NCBI RefSeq assembly: GCF_023145115.1 | Contig: NZ_JAGLEJ010000010.1 | Span: 1 to 64,000, forward strand | DNA: 64,000 bases | Source of the DNA: Algiphilus sp. | GTDB taxonomy: Bacteria; Pseudomonadota; Gammaproteobacteria; Nevskiales; Nevskiaceae | Direction of reading: 5' to 3' | Shown: positions 35,927 to 43,845 of the stretch, piece after piece | Numbering within the stretch: position 1 is the first letter of the stretch | Layout: every line of letters starts with the position of its first letter | Made by a program: the position numbers and the translations under genes | Notes under the pieces: generated by a model | Seen by the model: the letters and a program-made list of their open reading frames with translations, nothing else | Told to the model about the DNA's origin: nothing | Database searches by the model: none

Positions 35927-36187
35927 TCAGCGTCCGAGCAGCTCGTTCACCTTGGCGATGTACTTCTGCATGGCGTCCTCGGAACTCATGCCCTTGAGGC
36001 CGGCCCAGGCGTCGTACTTGGCGCGGCCGACCATGTCCAGCATGCCGGGGCGCTTGCCGGAAACGTCGCCATCGGTGCCCTGCTTGAAGTGCGCGTACAG
36101 CGTCAGCAGGTCATCGTTGCTCGGACGCTCGGTCAGCGTCTTGACGTCTTTCTGGGCCTGCTCGAAGGCGGTCTTCGTATCGCTCAT
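35927..36187 (-). CDS. Acyl-CoA-binding protein
   Basis: The 86-residue protein is an ACBP four-helix bundle that binds and buffers acyl-CoA in the cytosol. Hallmarks: FEQAQKDVKTL, LLTLYAHFKQGTDGDV, GMLDMVGRAKYDAWAGLKGMSSEDAMQKYI. Length and spacing match eukaryotic ACBPs. It stands alone between an inverted-repeat element and a BamA-like gene. Confidence 0.93.
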   Translation of the reverse strand: MSDTKTAFEQAQKDVKTLTERPSNDDLLTLYAHFKQGTDGDVSGKRPGMLDMVGRAKYDAWAGLKGMSSEDAMQKYIAKVNELLGR

Positions 36188-36266
36188 GAAGGCTGGGTCC
36201 GTATGATTGAGAAGCTCGCAGTTGTACCACGGGGACGCACCGGCGGGTGAGGCGGACGCATCCGCG

Positions 36267-37547
36267 CTAGCTGCTGCCGCCGAAGAAGCCGCGCGCGCCG
36301 TCTCCGTCGAGCAGCGGATAGGCCACCCCGATCTCGACCTCGGCGTCGACGAACCAGGTGAGGCGCATGCGGAGGCCGACGCCGAGGCTCAGCATGAGGT
36401 CCTTCTCGCGCTCCGGAAAGTTGGCACGATGCACCTGACCGGCCTCGAGTACCACGAGACCGCGCAGCCAGTCCCAGTACAGCGGGCGCAGATACTCGGC
36501 GGCTGCATACCAGTAGGTGTCGCCCTCGGCGAACTCGTCCTCGTAGCCACGCAGATTGCCGGCCCCTCCCAGTTCGTAGGCGTCGCTGCGCCGCCCCTGC
36601 GGACCGCCGTGATAGGTAGCGCCCTGTGCGTGGAGGTGCACACTCTGATGCGCACGCTCTCCGACCGGCAGATAGCGCGCGATGCGCCCGCTCAGCGCCG
36701 ACTGGTTGTAGTCCGATACGCCGGGCACCTGGGCGCTGACCGCCACGCTGGCGGAGATGCCGCGCTCGCTGTAGACCGACGAGTGCACGTCGCGATAGCC
36801 CAGGCCGACGCTGGCCAGTGTGAGCACGCCCTCGTCGGGTGGTGCCTCGACGCCCTCGTTGCGACCGTGCTGCCAGTAGAGCGAGGTGCTCAGCGACCAC
36901 CCCTGCCCGGTCTGACGGCGGGTGAGCTGGCGTGACAATCCGATGCCGAGCGATGTCGAGAGATCCTCGTAGCGGCGCTCGCCGGCGACCGCGGCCTCGT
37001 TGCTGTTTCGGGCGGTCAGGCTCAGGTTGTTGCGGCTGCCCAGGAAGCGGCGCCAGTCGTAGCGCGCGTCGATGATGGTCTCGTTGTCGAGCGTGCGCTC
37101 CTCCAGCTCGCGCCGCACACCGCTGACGCTGAGGCGGTGATTGAGTCCGCCGATGTTGTTCCAGAACAGGCTGACGCCGTAGCCGAAGTCGGCATCGCTG
37201 CTGGCGTCGACCCGCGGGATGGGAAGCAGGTACCAGCGCTCGCGCACGGTGTAGGTCACGACGATGCTGCCGGAGGGCAGCGTGGCAACGTCGCTGGTCA
37301 CGGAGCGGAACAGCCGCAGGTCGAGGATGGCCTGGCGCGCCAGTTCGATGTCCCGCGGGCACACCAGGTCCCCCTCGCCGAACTCGAGCTCGCGCAGGAA
37401 GGTGATGCGCTGCGTGACCTCGTTGCCCTCGAACGCGATGCGCTCGATGCGGACCGGTTCGCCGTCCCCGTCGCATGCCGCTGTCGCGCCCGCCGGCGGC
37501 CAGCCCAGCCCGAACAGCAGCAGCCAGCAGGGCAGGCGCCGGATCAC
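36267..37547 (-). CDS. BamA/TamA-like outer-membrane beta-barrel protein
   Basis: The 426-residue protein has a signal peptide and one POTRA-like domain (about 30-105: VRIERIAFEGNEVTQRITFLREL ... VTYTVRERW). A 16-strand-type surface-antigen barrel follows, with the conserved GGAGNLRGYEDEFAEGD loop (near 331-347). It is much shorter than BamA (five POTRAs), so it is a minimal Omp85 member. It starts with a GTG overlapping folA by 4 bp. The C-terminus ends in GARGFFGGSS, not the usual aromatic terminal residue of barrel proteins. Confidence 0.8.
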   Translation of the reverse strand: MIRRLPCWLLLFGLGWPPAGATAACDGDGEPVRIERIAFEGNEVTQRITFLRELEFGEGDLVCPRDIELARQAILDLRLFRSVTSDVATLPSGSIVVTYTVRERWYLLPIPRVDASSDADFGYGVSLFWNNIGGLNHRLSVSGVRRELEERTLDNETIIDARYDWRRFLGSRNNLSLTARNSNEAAVAGERRYEDLSTSLGIGLSRQLTRRQTGQGWSLSTSLYWQHGRNEGVEAPPDEGVLTLASVGLGYRDVHSSVYSERGISASVAVSAQVPGVSDYNQSALSGRIARYLPVGERAHQSVHLHAQGATYHGGPQGRRSDAYELGGAGNLRGYEDEFAEGDTYWYAAAEYLRPLYWDWLRGLVVLEAGQVHRANFPEREKDLMLSLGVGLRMRLTWFVDAEVEIGVAYPLLDGDGARGFFGGSS

Positions 37548-38026
37548 CGGCGCACCAGACTCATGAAGGTATAGGGATGGCGGTGGCGCTCGTCCGGCTG
37601 ATGCGGCGCCATGGTCACCGCCTGCCAGTCGGCCAGCTCCGGGTCGGGGAAGCGGGTATCGCCGTCGAGCCGCGCATGCACGCGCGTCAGCTCGATCCGT
37701 GTGGCGTGCGGGAGGAACTGCTCGTAGACGCGCGCGCCGCCGATGACGGCGAGGCCCGTGTCCGGCGCTGCCGCGCGCAAGGCATCGAAGTTGTCGAACA
37801 CCCGCGCACCGTCGGGAGCGAAGGCCGGATCGCGGCTCAGCACCCAGTTGTCGCGCCCGTCGAGCGGTCGCCCGATCGAATCCCAGGTGGTTCGGCCCAT
37901 GACGATGGTGCGCCCCATCGTCAGTCCGCGGAAGTGCTTCAGGTCGGCCGGAAGTCGCCAGGGGAGACCACCGTTCGCGCCGATGAGCCCGCCTTCATCC
38001 ATGGCCAGCACGAGTGTGATTTCCAT
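37544..38026 (-). CDS. folA: Dihydrofolate reductase
   Basis: The 160-residue enzyme reduces dihydrofolate with NADPH. Visible: VLAMDEGGLIGANGGLPWRLPADLKHF, MGRTIVMGRTTWDSIGRPL, VIGGARVYEQFLP and the C-terminal PYTFMSLVRR. Length matches E. coli DHFR. It lies a few kb from thyA, the other half of the folate/dTMP cycle. Its ATG is only 11 bp after a terminator-like hairpin on the same strand, so expression may depend on read-through or an internal promoter. Confidence 0.95.
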   Translation of the reverse strand: MEITLVLAMDEGGLIGANGGLPWRLPADLKHFRGLTMGRTIVMGRTTWDSIGRPLDGRDNWVLSRDPAFAPDGARVFDNFDALRAAAPDTGLAVIGGARVYEQFLPHATRIELTRVHARLDGDTRFPDPELADWQAVTMAPHQPDERHRHPYTFMSLVRR

Positions 38027-38037
38027 GGACCCAGTGT

Positions 38038-38068
38038 AAAAGACGGCGGCGCCCCGAGGGGCACCGCC
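38038..38068 (-). terminator. Rho-independent terminator of the 38.1-39.5 kb lipoprotein gene
   Basis: Read leftward, GGCGGTGCCCC pairs with GGGGCGCCGCC (38045-38068, one mismatch) and is followed by GTCTTTTA. It lies 28 bp after the lipoprotein stop. Confidence 0.7.
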
Positions 38069-38095
38069 AACGGGAGAACCACGCTTGCAGTCGTG

Positions 38096-39496
38096 TCAGG
38101 CGCCGAGAATGCCGAGGAGCGGTGCGAGCAGCGCCGCGAGACCGCCGCCACCGCCCGTGAGGGCCGCGAAGAGCTGCTCCAGCGCGGTTGCCAGCGCGTT
38201 GTCGCCGGCCAGGCTCTCGAGCAGCGTCGCCAATCCGGCGGCGTCCGTGGGGAAGGCCACATCGCCGGAGCCGGCGGCGCCCTCCAGCTGCGCGGCGGCG
38301 AGCTGCAGCGCCTCCAGCAGGCTCGGCAGGCCGCCCTCGCCACCCGCCAGCAGCTCGGCGATCAGCGGCGCGCCCTCGAGCCCGCCGGTATCGAAACCGC
38401 CGCCGCCCAGCACCTGGGCGAGCACGTCGCCGAGCACCGGAATGCCGGACAGCAGGGTCTCGAGCGACGGGCGATCCGCGCCGTCGGGGCTGGCTGCCCC
38501 GCCCGCGATGATGCCCTGCAGGAAGCCGGTGTCGGCGCCGGTGAAGCCGCCGGCGATGAAGTCGGAGAAGCTCGATGCCGGCATGCCGCCCGCCGCGAAC
38601 TGGCCCGATATGGCGTCGAACAGCGGCACCAGCAGCTGCGCGAGGCCCTCGCTGATGGCGGCCTCGGCCTGTGCCAGCGGCGCGACCGCAGCGTCTCCGG
38701 GCGCCAGCGACGCGATGCCGCCCAGGACACCGGTAATGGCCGCGGACAGGTTGTCGGCGGAGGCCTGACCGTCGAGCTGGCCAACCGAGATCAGCGCGGC
38801 TGCGATGTCGTCGAGCAGTACGGCGGGCACCATGACCAGCGCCTGTAGTTCCTCCGGAACGCCGTACTGCGGATTGGCCGCGGCCGTCGCGATCATGTCC
38901 GACAGGGTCGTCCCGAGCCCGGCGAGCTGGGCGGTGAGCGCCTCGAGCCCTTCGGTGCCGACGAAGCCCGGATCCTGCGGGTCGAAGCTCAGTGCCAGGT
39001 CGGCGAGCTGCTCGAGCAGCACGTCGACGCCGGGAACCTGCGCCAGCGGACTGGCCTGCGCGGCATCGGCGAGCGCCACCAGCGCGCACTGCACGGCGTC
39101 GCTGGCACCGGCCAGATCCGCCGCGGCCGCCTCCGGATCCTGCTCGGCGGCGAGCGTGCTGCCGCTGGCGGCGAGCGCATCGACGAGGTCGAGCAGCCGC
39201 GACACCGCAACGACGAAGGCCTCGCCGGACGCGCCGATCTGGGCGTTGCTGCCCAGATTCTCCGCGGTCTGGGCGACGAGCGCGGCCTGCGCCTGATCGA
39301 GCGGACCCGCCACCGGGCCTTCGGCCGCGGCGTTGCAGTTGATGCGGCTGAGAATCTGAACCGGGGTCTCGTCGGCCGGATCGGGCGTGCCGCCGCCGTC
39401 GGGCGGCGATGCCGAACCTCCGCCACCGCCGCCGCCGCAGGCGGAAAGCAGCAGGACGAACGGGGCGAGATAACGTATGGGAGATGTCAGGGGCAT
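38096..39496 (-). CDS. Large Ala/Leu-rich lipoprotein, unknown function
   Basis: I do not recognise the family. The 466-residue product has a lipoprotein signal (lipobox LLSAC, Cys20) followed by seven glycines and a Gly/Ser/Pro linker. The mature part is helical, rich in Ala, Leu and Gly, with few charged residues. It contains repeated helix-like blocks such as LLSGIPVLGDVLAQVLGG and LLEALQLAAAQLEGAA. It shares the polyglycine lipobox style with the lipoproteins at 42.8 and 49.7 kb but no clear homology in the body. It ends at a good terminator. Confidence 0.7.
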   Translation of the reverse strand: MPLTSPIRYLAPFVLLLSACGGGGGGGSASPPDGGGTPDPADETPVQILSRINCNAAAEGPVAGPLDQAQAALVAQTAENLGSNAQIGASGEAFVVAVSRLLDLVDALAASGSTLAAEQDPEAAAADLAGASDAVQCALVALADAAQASPLAQVPGVDVLLEQLADLALSFDPQDPGFVGTEGLEALTAQLAGLGTTLSDMIATAAANPQYGVPEELQALVMVPAVLLDDIAAALISVGQLDGQASADNLSAAITGVLGGIASLAPGDAAVAPLAQAEAAISEGLAQLLVPLFDAISGQFAAGGMPASSFSDFIAGGFTGADTGFLQGIIAGGAASPDGADRPSLETLLSGIPVLGDVLAQVLGGGGFDTGGLEGAPLIAELLAGGEGGLPSLLEALQLAAAQLEGAAGSGDVAFPTDAAGLATLLESLAGDNALATALEQLFAALTGGGGGLAALLAPLLGILGA

Positions 39497-39587
39497 GGTC
39501 TCACTCCTTTGTGTGATCCTTTGCCCTCCTCCCGAATTCGCACCCTACGCGGTACGCATCCCCCGCGCTGCCGGTATCGGACGACCG

Positions 39588-39626
39588 GTGCTGTCCGACT
39601 GAGGGACAGCACTCGTAGGTCGAGTG
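39588..39626. promoter_or_regulatory. Two consecutive small hairpins in a divergent gap
   Basis: GTGCTGTCC/GGACAGCAC (39588-39596 with 39604-39612, 7-nt loop) partly overlaps CACTCG/CGAGTG (39610-39615 with 39621-39626). Both lie in the 204-bp gap between the divergent lipoprotein and L,D-transpeptidase genes, so they are more likely leader or operator structures than terminators. Confidence 0.25.
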
Positions 39627-39700
39627 CCGACACGCGCAGGAAGCGCCCGATTCTGCTCCAATCGGGTCTCGTGCCGAACGTTCCTCCTGCCGGTCCCTGC

Positions 39701-40654
39701 ATGCGACAAGCGCTATCGCCCATCACCACTGGCATCGCCCTCTGCGCGTGGCTGTGCGCGCACGCCCAGCCCGCCGCGGCGGAGACGCGCTACGTCATGC
39801 CGCCGGACGGCGACGATCTCGTCGGCGCCATCGAGACGGTTCCGGCCAGCGCCGAGGAGACCCTGCTCGACGTCGCCCGCCGCCACGATCTCGGCCAGAC
39901 CGAGATCGTCCTCGCCAATCCCGATGTCGACCGCTGGCTGCCCGCCGAGAGCGCGCCGATCCTGCTGCCGTCGCGCTACATCCTGCCCGCCGCGGAGCGC
40001 CGCGGGGTCGTGCTCAACCTCCCGGAGTTCCGGCTCTACCACTTCGTGCCTGCACAGGACGGGCAGCCGGCAATGGTCGAGACCTATCCGGTCAGCGTCG
40101 GTCGCATGGACTGGAAGACGCCGCTGGGAACCACCGAGATCATCCGCAAGCAGGAGGACCCCGCCTGGCACCCGCCGGCATCGATCCGCGAGGAAGCGGC
40201 GGCGCGCGGCGAATCGCTGCCCGCCTACGTGCCGCCGGGTCCGGACAACCCGCTCGGGCGTCACGCGCTGCGTCTCGGCATTCCCGGCTACCTGCTGCAC
40301 GGAACCAACAAGCCCTGGGGCGTGGGCATGCAGGTGACGCACGGCTGCGTCCGACTCTACCCGGAGCACATCGCGCGCCTGTTCGGCTCGGTGGCGGTCG
40401 GAACGCCGGTGCAGATCGTCGACCAGCCGCTGAAGGCGGGCTGGTGGTCGGGGGAACTCTATCTGGAAGTGCATCCGCCGCTGGGCGACGCGCCGACACC
40501 GGATGCCGTGCTCATGGAGCGGGCGCTCGACGCGGTCGAAGCCGCGGTGGCAGGACGTGACATCCGCATCAGCGGCCGTGCCCTGCGCGACGCGGTGCGC
40601 CGACGGGCCGGCTATCCGGTCCAAATATCCCGGACCGACAGCGCCGGCGCGTAG
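39701..40654 (+). CDS. L,D-transpeptidase (YkuD) with LysM-like N-terminus
   Basis: This 317-residue exported enzyme should form 3-3 peptidoglycan cross-links or attach lipoproteins to the wall. After a signal peptide (about 1-27) comes a LysM-like part (about 48-92: ETLLDVARRHDLGQTEIVLANP). The YkuD catalytic domain follows with H200 (LLHGTNKPWGVGM) and H214-G-C216 in VTHGCVRLY. Layout matches E. coli ErfK/YbiS/YcfS. The ATG at 39701 begins the signal peptide. Its neighbour at 40.7 kb is an Lpp-like lipoprotein, a natural substrate of such enzymes. Confidence 0.92.
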   Translation: MRQALSPITTGIALCAWLCAHAQPAAAETRYVMPPDGDDLVGAIETVPASAEETLLDVARRHDLGQTEIVLANPDVDRWLPAESAPILLPSRYILPAAERRGVVLNLPEFRLYHFVPAQDGQPAMVETYPVSVGRMDWKTPLGTTEIIRKQEDPAWHPPASIREEAAARGESLPAYVPPGPDNPLGRHALRLGIPGYLLHGTNKPWGVGMQVTHGCVRLYPEHIARLFGSVAVGTPVQIVDQPLKAGWWSGELYLEVHPPLGDAPTPDAVLMERALDAVEAAVAGRDIRISGRALRDAVRRRAGYPVQISRTDSAGA

Positions 40655-40659
40655 TCGAC

Positions 40660-40689
40660 GGCGCGGCCGCCCGGTCGAGCGGCCGCGCC
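40660..40689. terminator. Bidirectional hairpin between convergent genes
   Basis: GGCGCGGCCGC (40660-40670) pairs perfectly with GCGGCCGCGCC (40679-40689) across an 8-nt loop. It sits between the L,D-transpeptidase stop and the Lpp-like gene stop. Confidence 0.5.
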
Positions 40690-40697
40690 GATCGCCA

Positions 40698-41015
40698 CTA
40701 CTTGTACATCGACTTCTTGAACATGCGGTCGATCTTGGCGTCGGTGTCCTCCGACTTCTTCATCGCCTTGTCGGCGGTGGCGTTGGCCTGCTCGGCCGTG
40801 CTCATCGCGCGGTCGGCGGTCTGCTCCGCGCTGTCGGCCTTGGCTCGGGCGGCTTCGGCCGTCTGCTGCGCGGTATCGGCCCTGGACGCCGCGCTGTCGG
40901 CCGTCGACTGCGCCTGACGCACCTCTTCGCGGAGGGCGTCGAGATCACCGGTGCTGGCACAGCCGGCCACGAGCAGGACGGAGGTAACGGCGAAAAGCGG
41001 TAGAACGCGTTGCAT
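40698..41015 (-). CDS. Lpp-like alanine-zipper lipoprotein
   Basis: The 105-residue product has a lipoprotein signal with lipobox LVAGC (Cys near 16). A long heptad helix follows, rich in Ala, Asp and Glu (TADSAASRADTAQQTAEAAR-type repeats). The end is RMFKKSMYK with a C-terminal lysine, as in Braun's lipoprotein, where that lysine is linked to peptidoglycan by L,D-transpeptidases. It is convergent with one such enzyme gene and 143 bp from another. The ATG at 41015 starts the signal; an in-frame extension is not needed. Confidence 0.88.
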   Translation of the reverse strand: MQRVLPLFAVTSVLLVAGCASTGDLDALREEVRQAQSTADSAASRADTAQQTAEAARAKADSAEQTADRAMSTAEQANATADKAMKKSEDTDAKIDRMFKKSMYK

Positions 41016-41158
41016 GACGAACTTCTCCCTGTCTATGGACAACACGCGGCAGCGTGCACCGCATGCGCTGAAAGCACGGTGAACGCGGCCGCGCGGTCAC
41101 CACCGGGTCCAGCGTGCCCCGCGCCGGGTGCCGTTGCATTGACGTGGATCAGTCCCCT

Positions 41159-41710
41159 TCAGCGGATCTCGACCGCGGTCCCGACCGTGATGTGACGCAG
41201 CAGGGCATCGATCTGGGCGTCGGTGAGCGCGACGCAGCCCTCGGTCCAGTTGAAGTCCTCGTGCACGGCCGGATCACCCGCTCCGACACCGTGGATGCCG
41301 ATGTATCCGCCCAGCGCGGTGTCCTGCGGCGGCGGCCTGCCGCCGTCATCGGCATGCTCGATGGCCCGTCGCGCCGCGACCGGCAGGTCGCCGCGGGCAT
41401 GCGCGCGCCGCGCCTCAACGGCCGTCGGGTAGCTCAGCCAGACGAAGCGGTGGAAGCGGGTCGACTCGCGAATCGCCAGTACCCGGTACTGCCCGATCGG
41501 CGTCCGCCCGTCGCCGGCACGCTTGTCTGCGGTCGTGCCGTTGCGCCCGATGGCGATGTCGTCGAAGGTCCGCAGACGCTCCGCGCCGCGCAGGACGTGG
41601 AGCACCTGTGCCGAGGTATCGACCACCACCCGCACCGGCTCCGCGCCGCGGAGGTGGGACGGCAGGGCGAGACCAATCGCCAGCGCGATCGCGGCGATGC
41701 AGCGGGGCAC
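41159..41710 (-). CDS. YkuD-type L,D-transpeptidase, variant active site
   Basis: The 183-residue exported protein (signal peptide about 1-23) has a YkuD-like fold: TPIGQYRVLAI, the GGYIGIHGVG segment (His140) and the catalytic loop with Cys159 in WTEGCVAL. The usual SHGCVR is altered to TEGCVA. Some YafK/ErfK-like proteins with such changes act as amidases on the Lpp-peptidoglycan bond. A GTG at 41710 gives a clean signal peptide. It follows thyA by 38 bp on the same strand. Confidence 0.8.
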   Translation of the reverse strand: MPRCIAAIALAIGLALPSHLRGAEPVRVVVDTSAQVLHVLRGAERLRTFDDIAIGRNGTTADKRAGDGRTPIGQYRVLAIRESTRFHRFVWLSYPTAVEARRAHARGDLPVAARRAIEHADDGGRPPPQDTALGGYIGIHGVGAGDPAVHEDFNWTEGCVALTDAQIDALLRHITVGTAVEIR

Positions 41711-41748
41711 GGCGTCACCGCGGGAGCGGAAGCGGATCCGGGTTCCGG

Positions 41749-42543
41749 TCAGACCGCCACCGCCGCCGGAATATGGGGGTGCGGGTCGTACCCCTCCAGC
41801 CGGAAATCGTCGTAGCCGAAGGCGAAGAGGTCGCGAACCCCGGCGTTCAGGTGCATGACGGGCAGCGGCCGCGGATCGCGGTCGAGCTGGGTGCGCGCCT
41901 GCTCCAGATGGTTGTGGTAGAGGTGGCAGTCGCCGCCGGTCCAGACGAAATCGCCCGGCGCCAGATCGCTGACCTGCGCCACCATCATGGTCAGCAGCGC
42001 GTAGCTCGCGATGTTGAAGGGCACGCCCAGGAAGATGTCGGCGCTGCGCTGGTAGAGCTGGCAGGACAGGCGACCGTCGGCAACGTAGAACTGGAACAGC
42101 AGGTGGCACGGCGGCAGCGCCATCTCGGGCAGCGCCGCCACGTTCCAGGCCGAGACGATGATGCGGCGTGAATCGGGTGTCTCGCGCAGCTGGCGCAGGA
42201 CTTCCGCCATCTGGTCGATGTGGCCGCCGTCCGGTGTCGGCCAGCTGCGCCACTGCGCTCCGTAGACCGGGCCGAGCTCGCCGTCGGGACCCGCCCATTC
42301 GTTCCAGATGCGCACGCCGTTGTCCTGCAGGAAGCGGGCATTGGTATCACCGCGCAGGAACCAGAGCAGCTCGTAGATGATGCTCTTGAGGTGCAGCTTC
42401 TTGGTGGTGAGCAGCGGGAATCCCGCCGCCAGGTCGAAGCGCATCTGGTGACCGAACACGGAGCGCGTGCCGGTACCGGTGCGATCCGCCTTGTCGGTGC
42501 CCTCGTCCAGGGCACGGCGCATCAGGTCGAGATAGGGCGTCAT
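41749..42543 (-). CDS. thyA: Thymidylate synthase
   Basis: The 264-residue enzyme methylates dUMP to dTMP using methylenetetrahydrofolate. Motifs: RTGTGTRSVFGHQMRFDL, catalytic Cys146 in MALPPCHLLFQFYV, LYQRSADIFLGVPFNIASYALL and the C-terminal PHIPAAVAV. Length and the cysteine position equal E. coli ThyA. The ATG at 42543 is set by family length. folA lies 4 kb away on the same strand. Confidence 0.97.
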   Translation of the reverse strand: MTPYLDLMRRALDEGTDKADRTGTGTRSVFGHQMRFDLAAGFPLLTTKKLHLKSIIYELLWFLRGDTNARFLQDNGVRIWNEWAGPDGELGPVYGAQWRSWPTPDGGHIDQMAEVLRQLRETPDSRRIIVSAWNVAALPEMALPPCHLLFQFYVADGRLSCQLYQRSADIFLGVPFNIASYALLTMMVAQVSDLAPGDFVWTGGDCHLYHNHLEQARTQLDRDPRPLPVMHLNAGVRDLFAFGYDDFRLEGYDPHPHIPAAVAV

Positions 42544-42808
42544 CGGGTCGGTCGGACGGGCGGCGGACGGACGCCGGTCACGCGCTAGTCGGCGGCGTGA
42601 ACGACGGCCGCCATGATAGCGCCTCCGTCCAGCCGACCGCCCTGGCACCACCAGGAGCGCCCGTCGGCGCCGCGAATACCCCCAGATAGAGGGAGTTGTA
42701 ACGCAAATGCGGTACGCGTCACATCCGGCGCTTCCGCGTCCGGGGGTTAGTTGCTAGTCTGCTTCGCACCGCCATCGCGGCGATCAGCACCATCTTGGGG
42801 GCGTTTCC

Positions 42809-43765
42809 ATGAACACTTTTCGTATCCTCGGCCTGACTCTCGGCATCTTCATGCTGCACGCCTGCGGCGGTGGTGGTGGCGGCGGCGGTGGCGGCGGCGG
42901 CGCGCCCGATCCGGACAACCCGAATTCCGTCATGCAGGCGATCGGCGCCAAGGTCGGCAACGCCACCGGCAATCTCGTGGAAGGCAACCTGCCCGACGCG
43001 ACGCCGGAAGCGGAGAACCCGCCCACGGTTGCCACTACACGAACGACCCAGACCGCGTCGAACGGGTCGGCTGCCCAGCTCCCACTGAACTTCAGTTCCA
43101 GCTCGGCGATCGCGCGCATCTTCGCCAAGGTGACCGGATCGGACAGCTATCTGGATATCGACGTCAGCGGCAGCGAAACGCAGAGCATCATGGCCGAGCA
43201 GGCCGGCACGCGCTTCGACTCATCGACCGGTCTGAAGCTCGATCCGGGTGACGGTGCCAATCTCGAGATCAATCTGCCGCCGGATATCCTCGAGGGCACC
43301 TTCGAGCTCCAGTTCTCGGTCGAGAACGAGGATGGGCAGGTTTCCCAGCCCGGAACCGCGTCCATCACCATTGCGCGCCTCGGAACCGGCGACCTGCAGT
43401 TCTCGCTGACCTGGGATACCAACGCCGACCTCGATCTGCGTGTCATAGAGCCCAACGGCAACGAGATATTCTTTGGTGCGGACAGCTCGGAGAGCGGTGG
43501 TGAACTCGACAACGACGACATCAACGGCATTGACCCGGATGGTGACCCCGGTCCCGAAGCCGTCGAGAACATCTTCTGGGCAACCAACCCGCCGCTGGGT
43601 CTCTACACAGTGAGTGTCGATTACTTCGCCGGTAGCCCGGCGACGAACTTCACCGTGACGATCTCCGCGAACGGCCAGATCGTCGACACCATCTCGCGCT
43701 CGAACTTCGTGCAAGGCAGCGGCATCGAGGCCGAGAACCTCGCCACCTACGAGGTCACGGAGTAG
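42809..43765 (+). CDS. Polyglycine-linker lipoprotein with DUF2135-like C-terminal domain
   Basis: The 318-residue lipoprotein (lipobox LHAC, Cys19) continues with twelve glycines. Residues ~36-130 form a module with AKVTGSDSYLD at 106-116 that is also found in the 49.7-kb lipoprotein. The C-terminal domain (about 195-318) reads LQFSLTWDTNADLDLRVIEPNG, then EIFFGADSS and an Asp-rich GIDPDGDPGPEAVENIFW. These are features of DUF2135/YfaP-like secreted domains that may bind calcium. Function is unknown. Confidence 0.75.
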   Translation: MNTFRILGLTLGIFMLHACGGGGGGGGGGGGAPDPDNPNSVMQAIGAKVGNATGNLVEGNLPDATPEAENPPTVATTRTTQTASNGSAAQLPLNFSSSSAIARIFAKVTGSDSYLDIDVSGSETQSIMAEQAGTRFDSSTGLKLDPGDGANLEINLPPDILEGTFELQFSVENEDGQVSQPGTASITIARLGTGDLQFSLTWDTNADLDLRVIEPNGNEIFFGADSSESGGELDNDDINGIDPDGDPGPEAVENIFWATNPPLGLYTVSVDYFAGSPATNFTVTISANGQIVDTISRSNFVQGSGIEAENLATYEVTE

Positions 43766-43803
43766 CGCTGCACGGGTCGGCCCGGCCGACCGCCGGCAGA
43801 TGC

Positions 43804-43835
43804 GAAAGCGCCGCCCCCGGGCGGCGCTTTCATTT
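43804..43835. terminator. Strong bidirectional terminator
   Basis: AAAGCGCCGCC (43805-43815) pairs with GGCGGCGCTTT (43820-43830) across a 4-nt loop. T-rich sequence follows on the + strand (CATTT) and on the - strand (CGCAT after the stem). It separates the convergent lipoprotein and ccmI genes. Confidence 0.7.
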
Positions 43836-43845
43836 GGGCGGCGTA

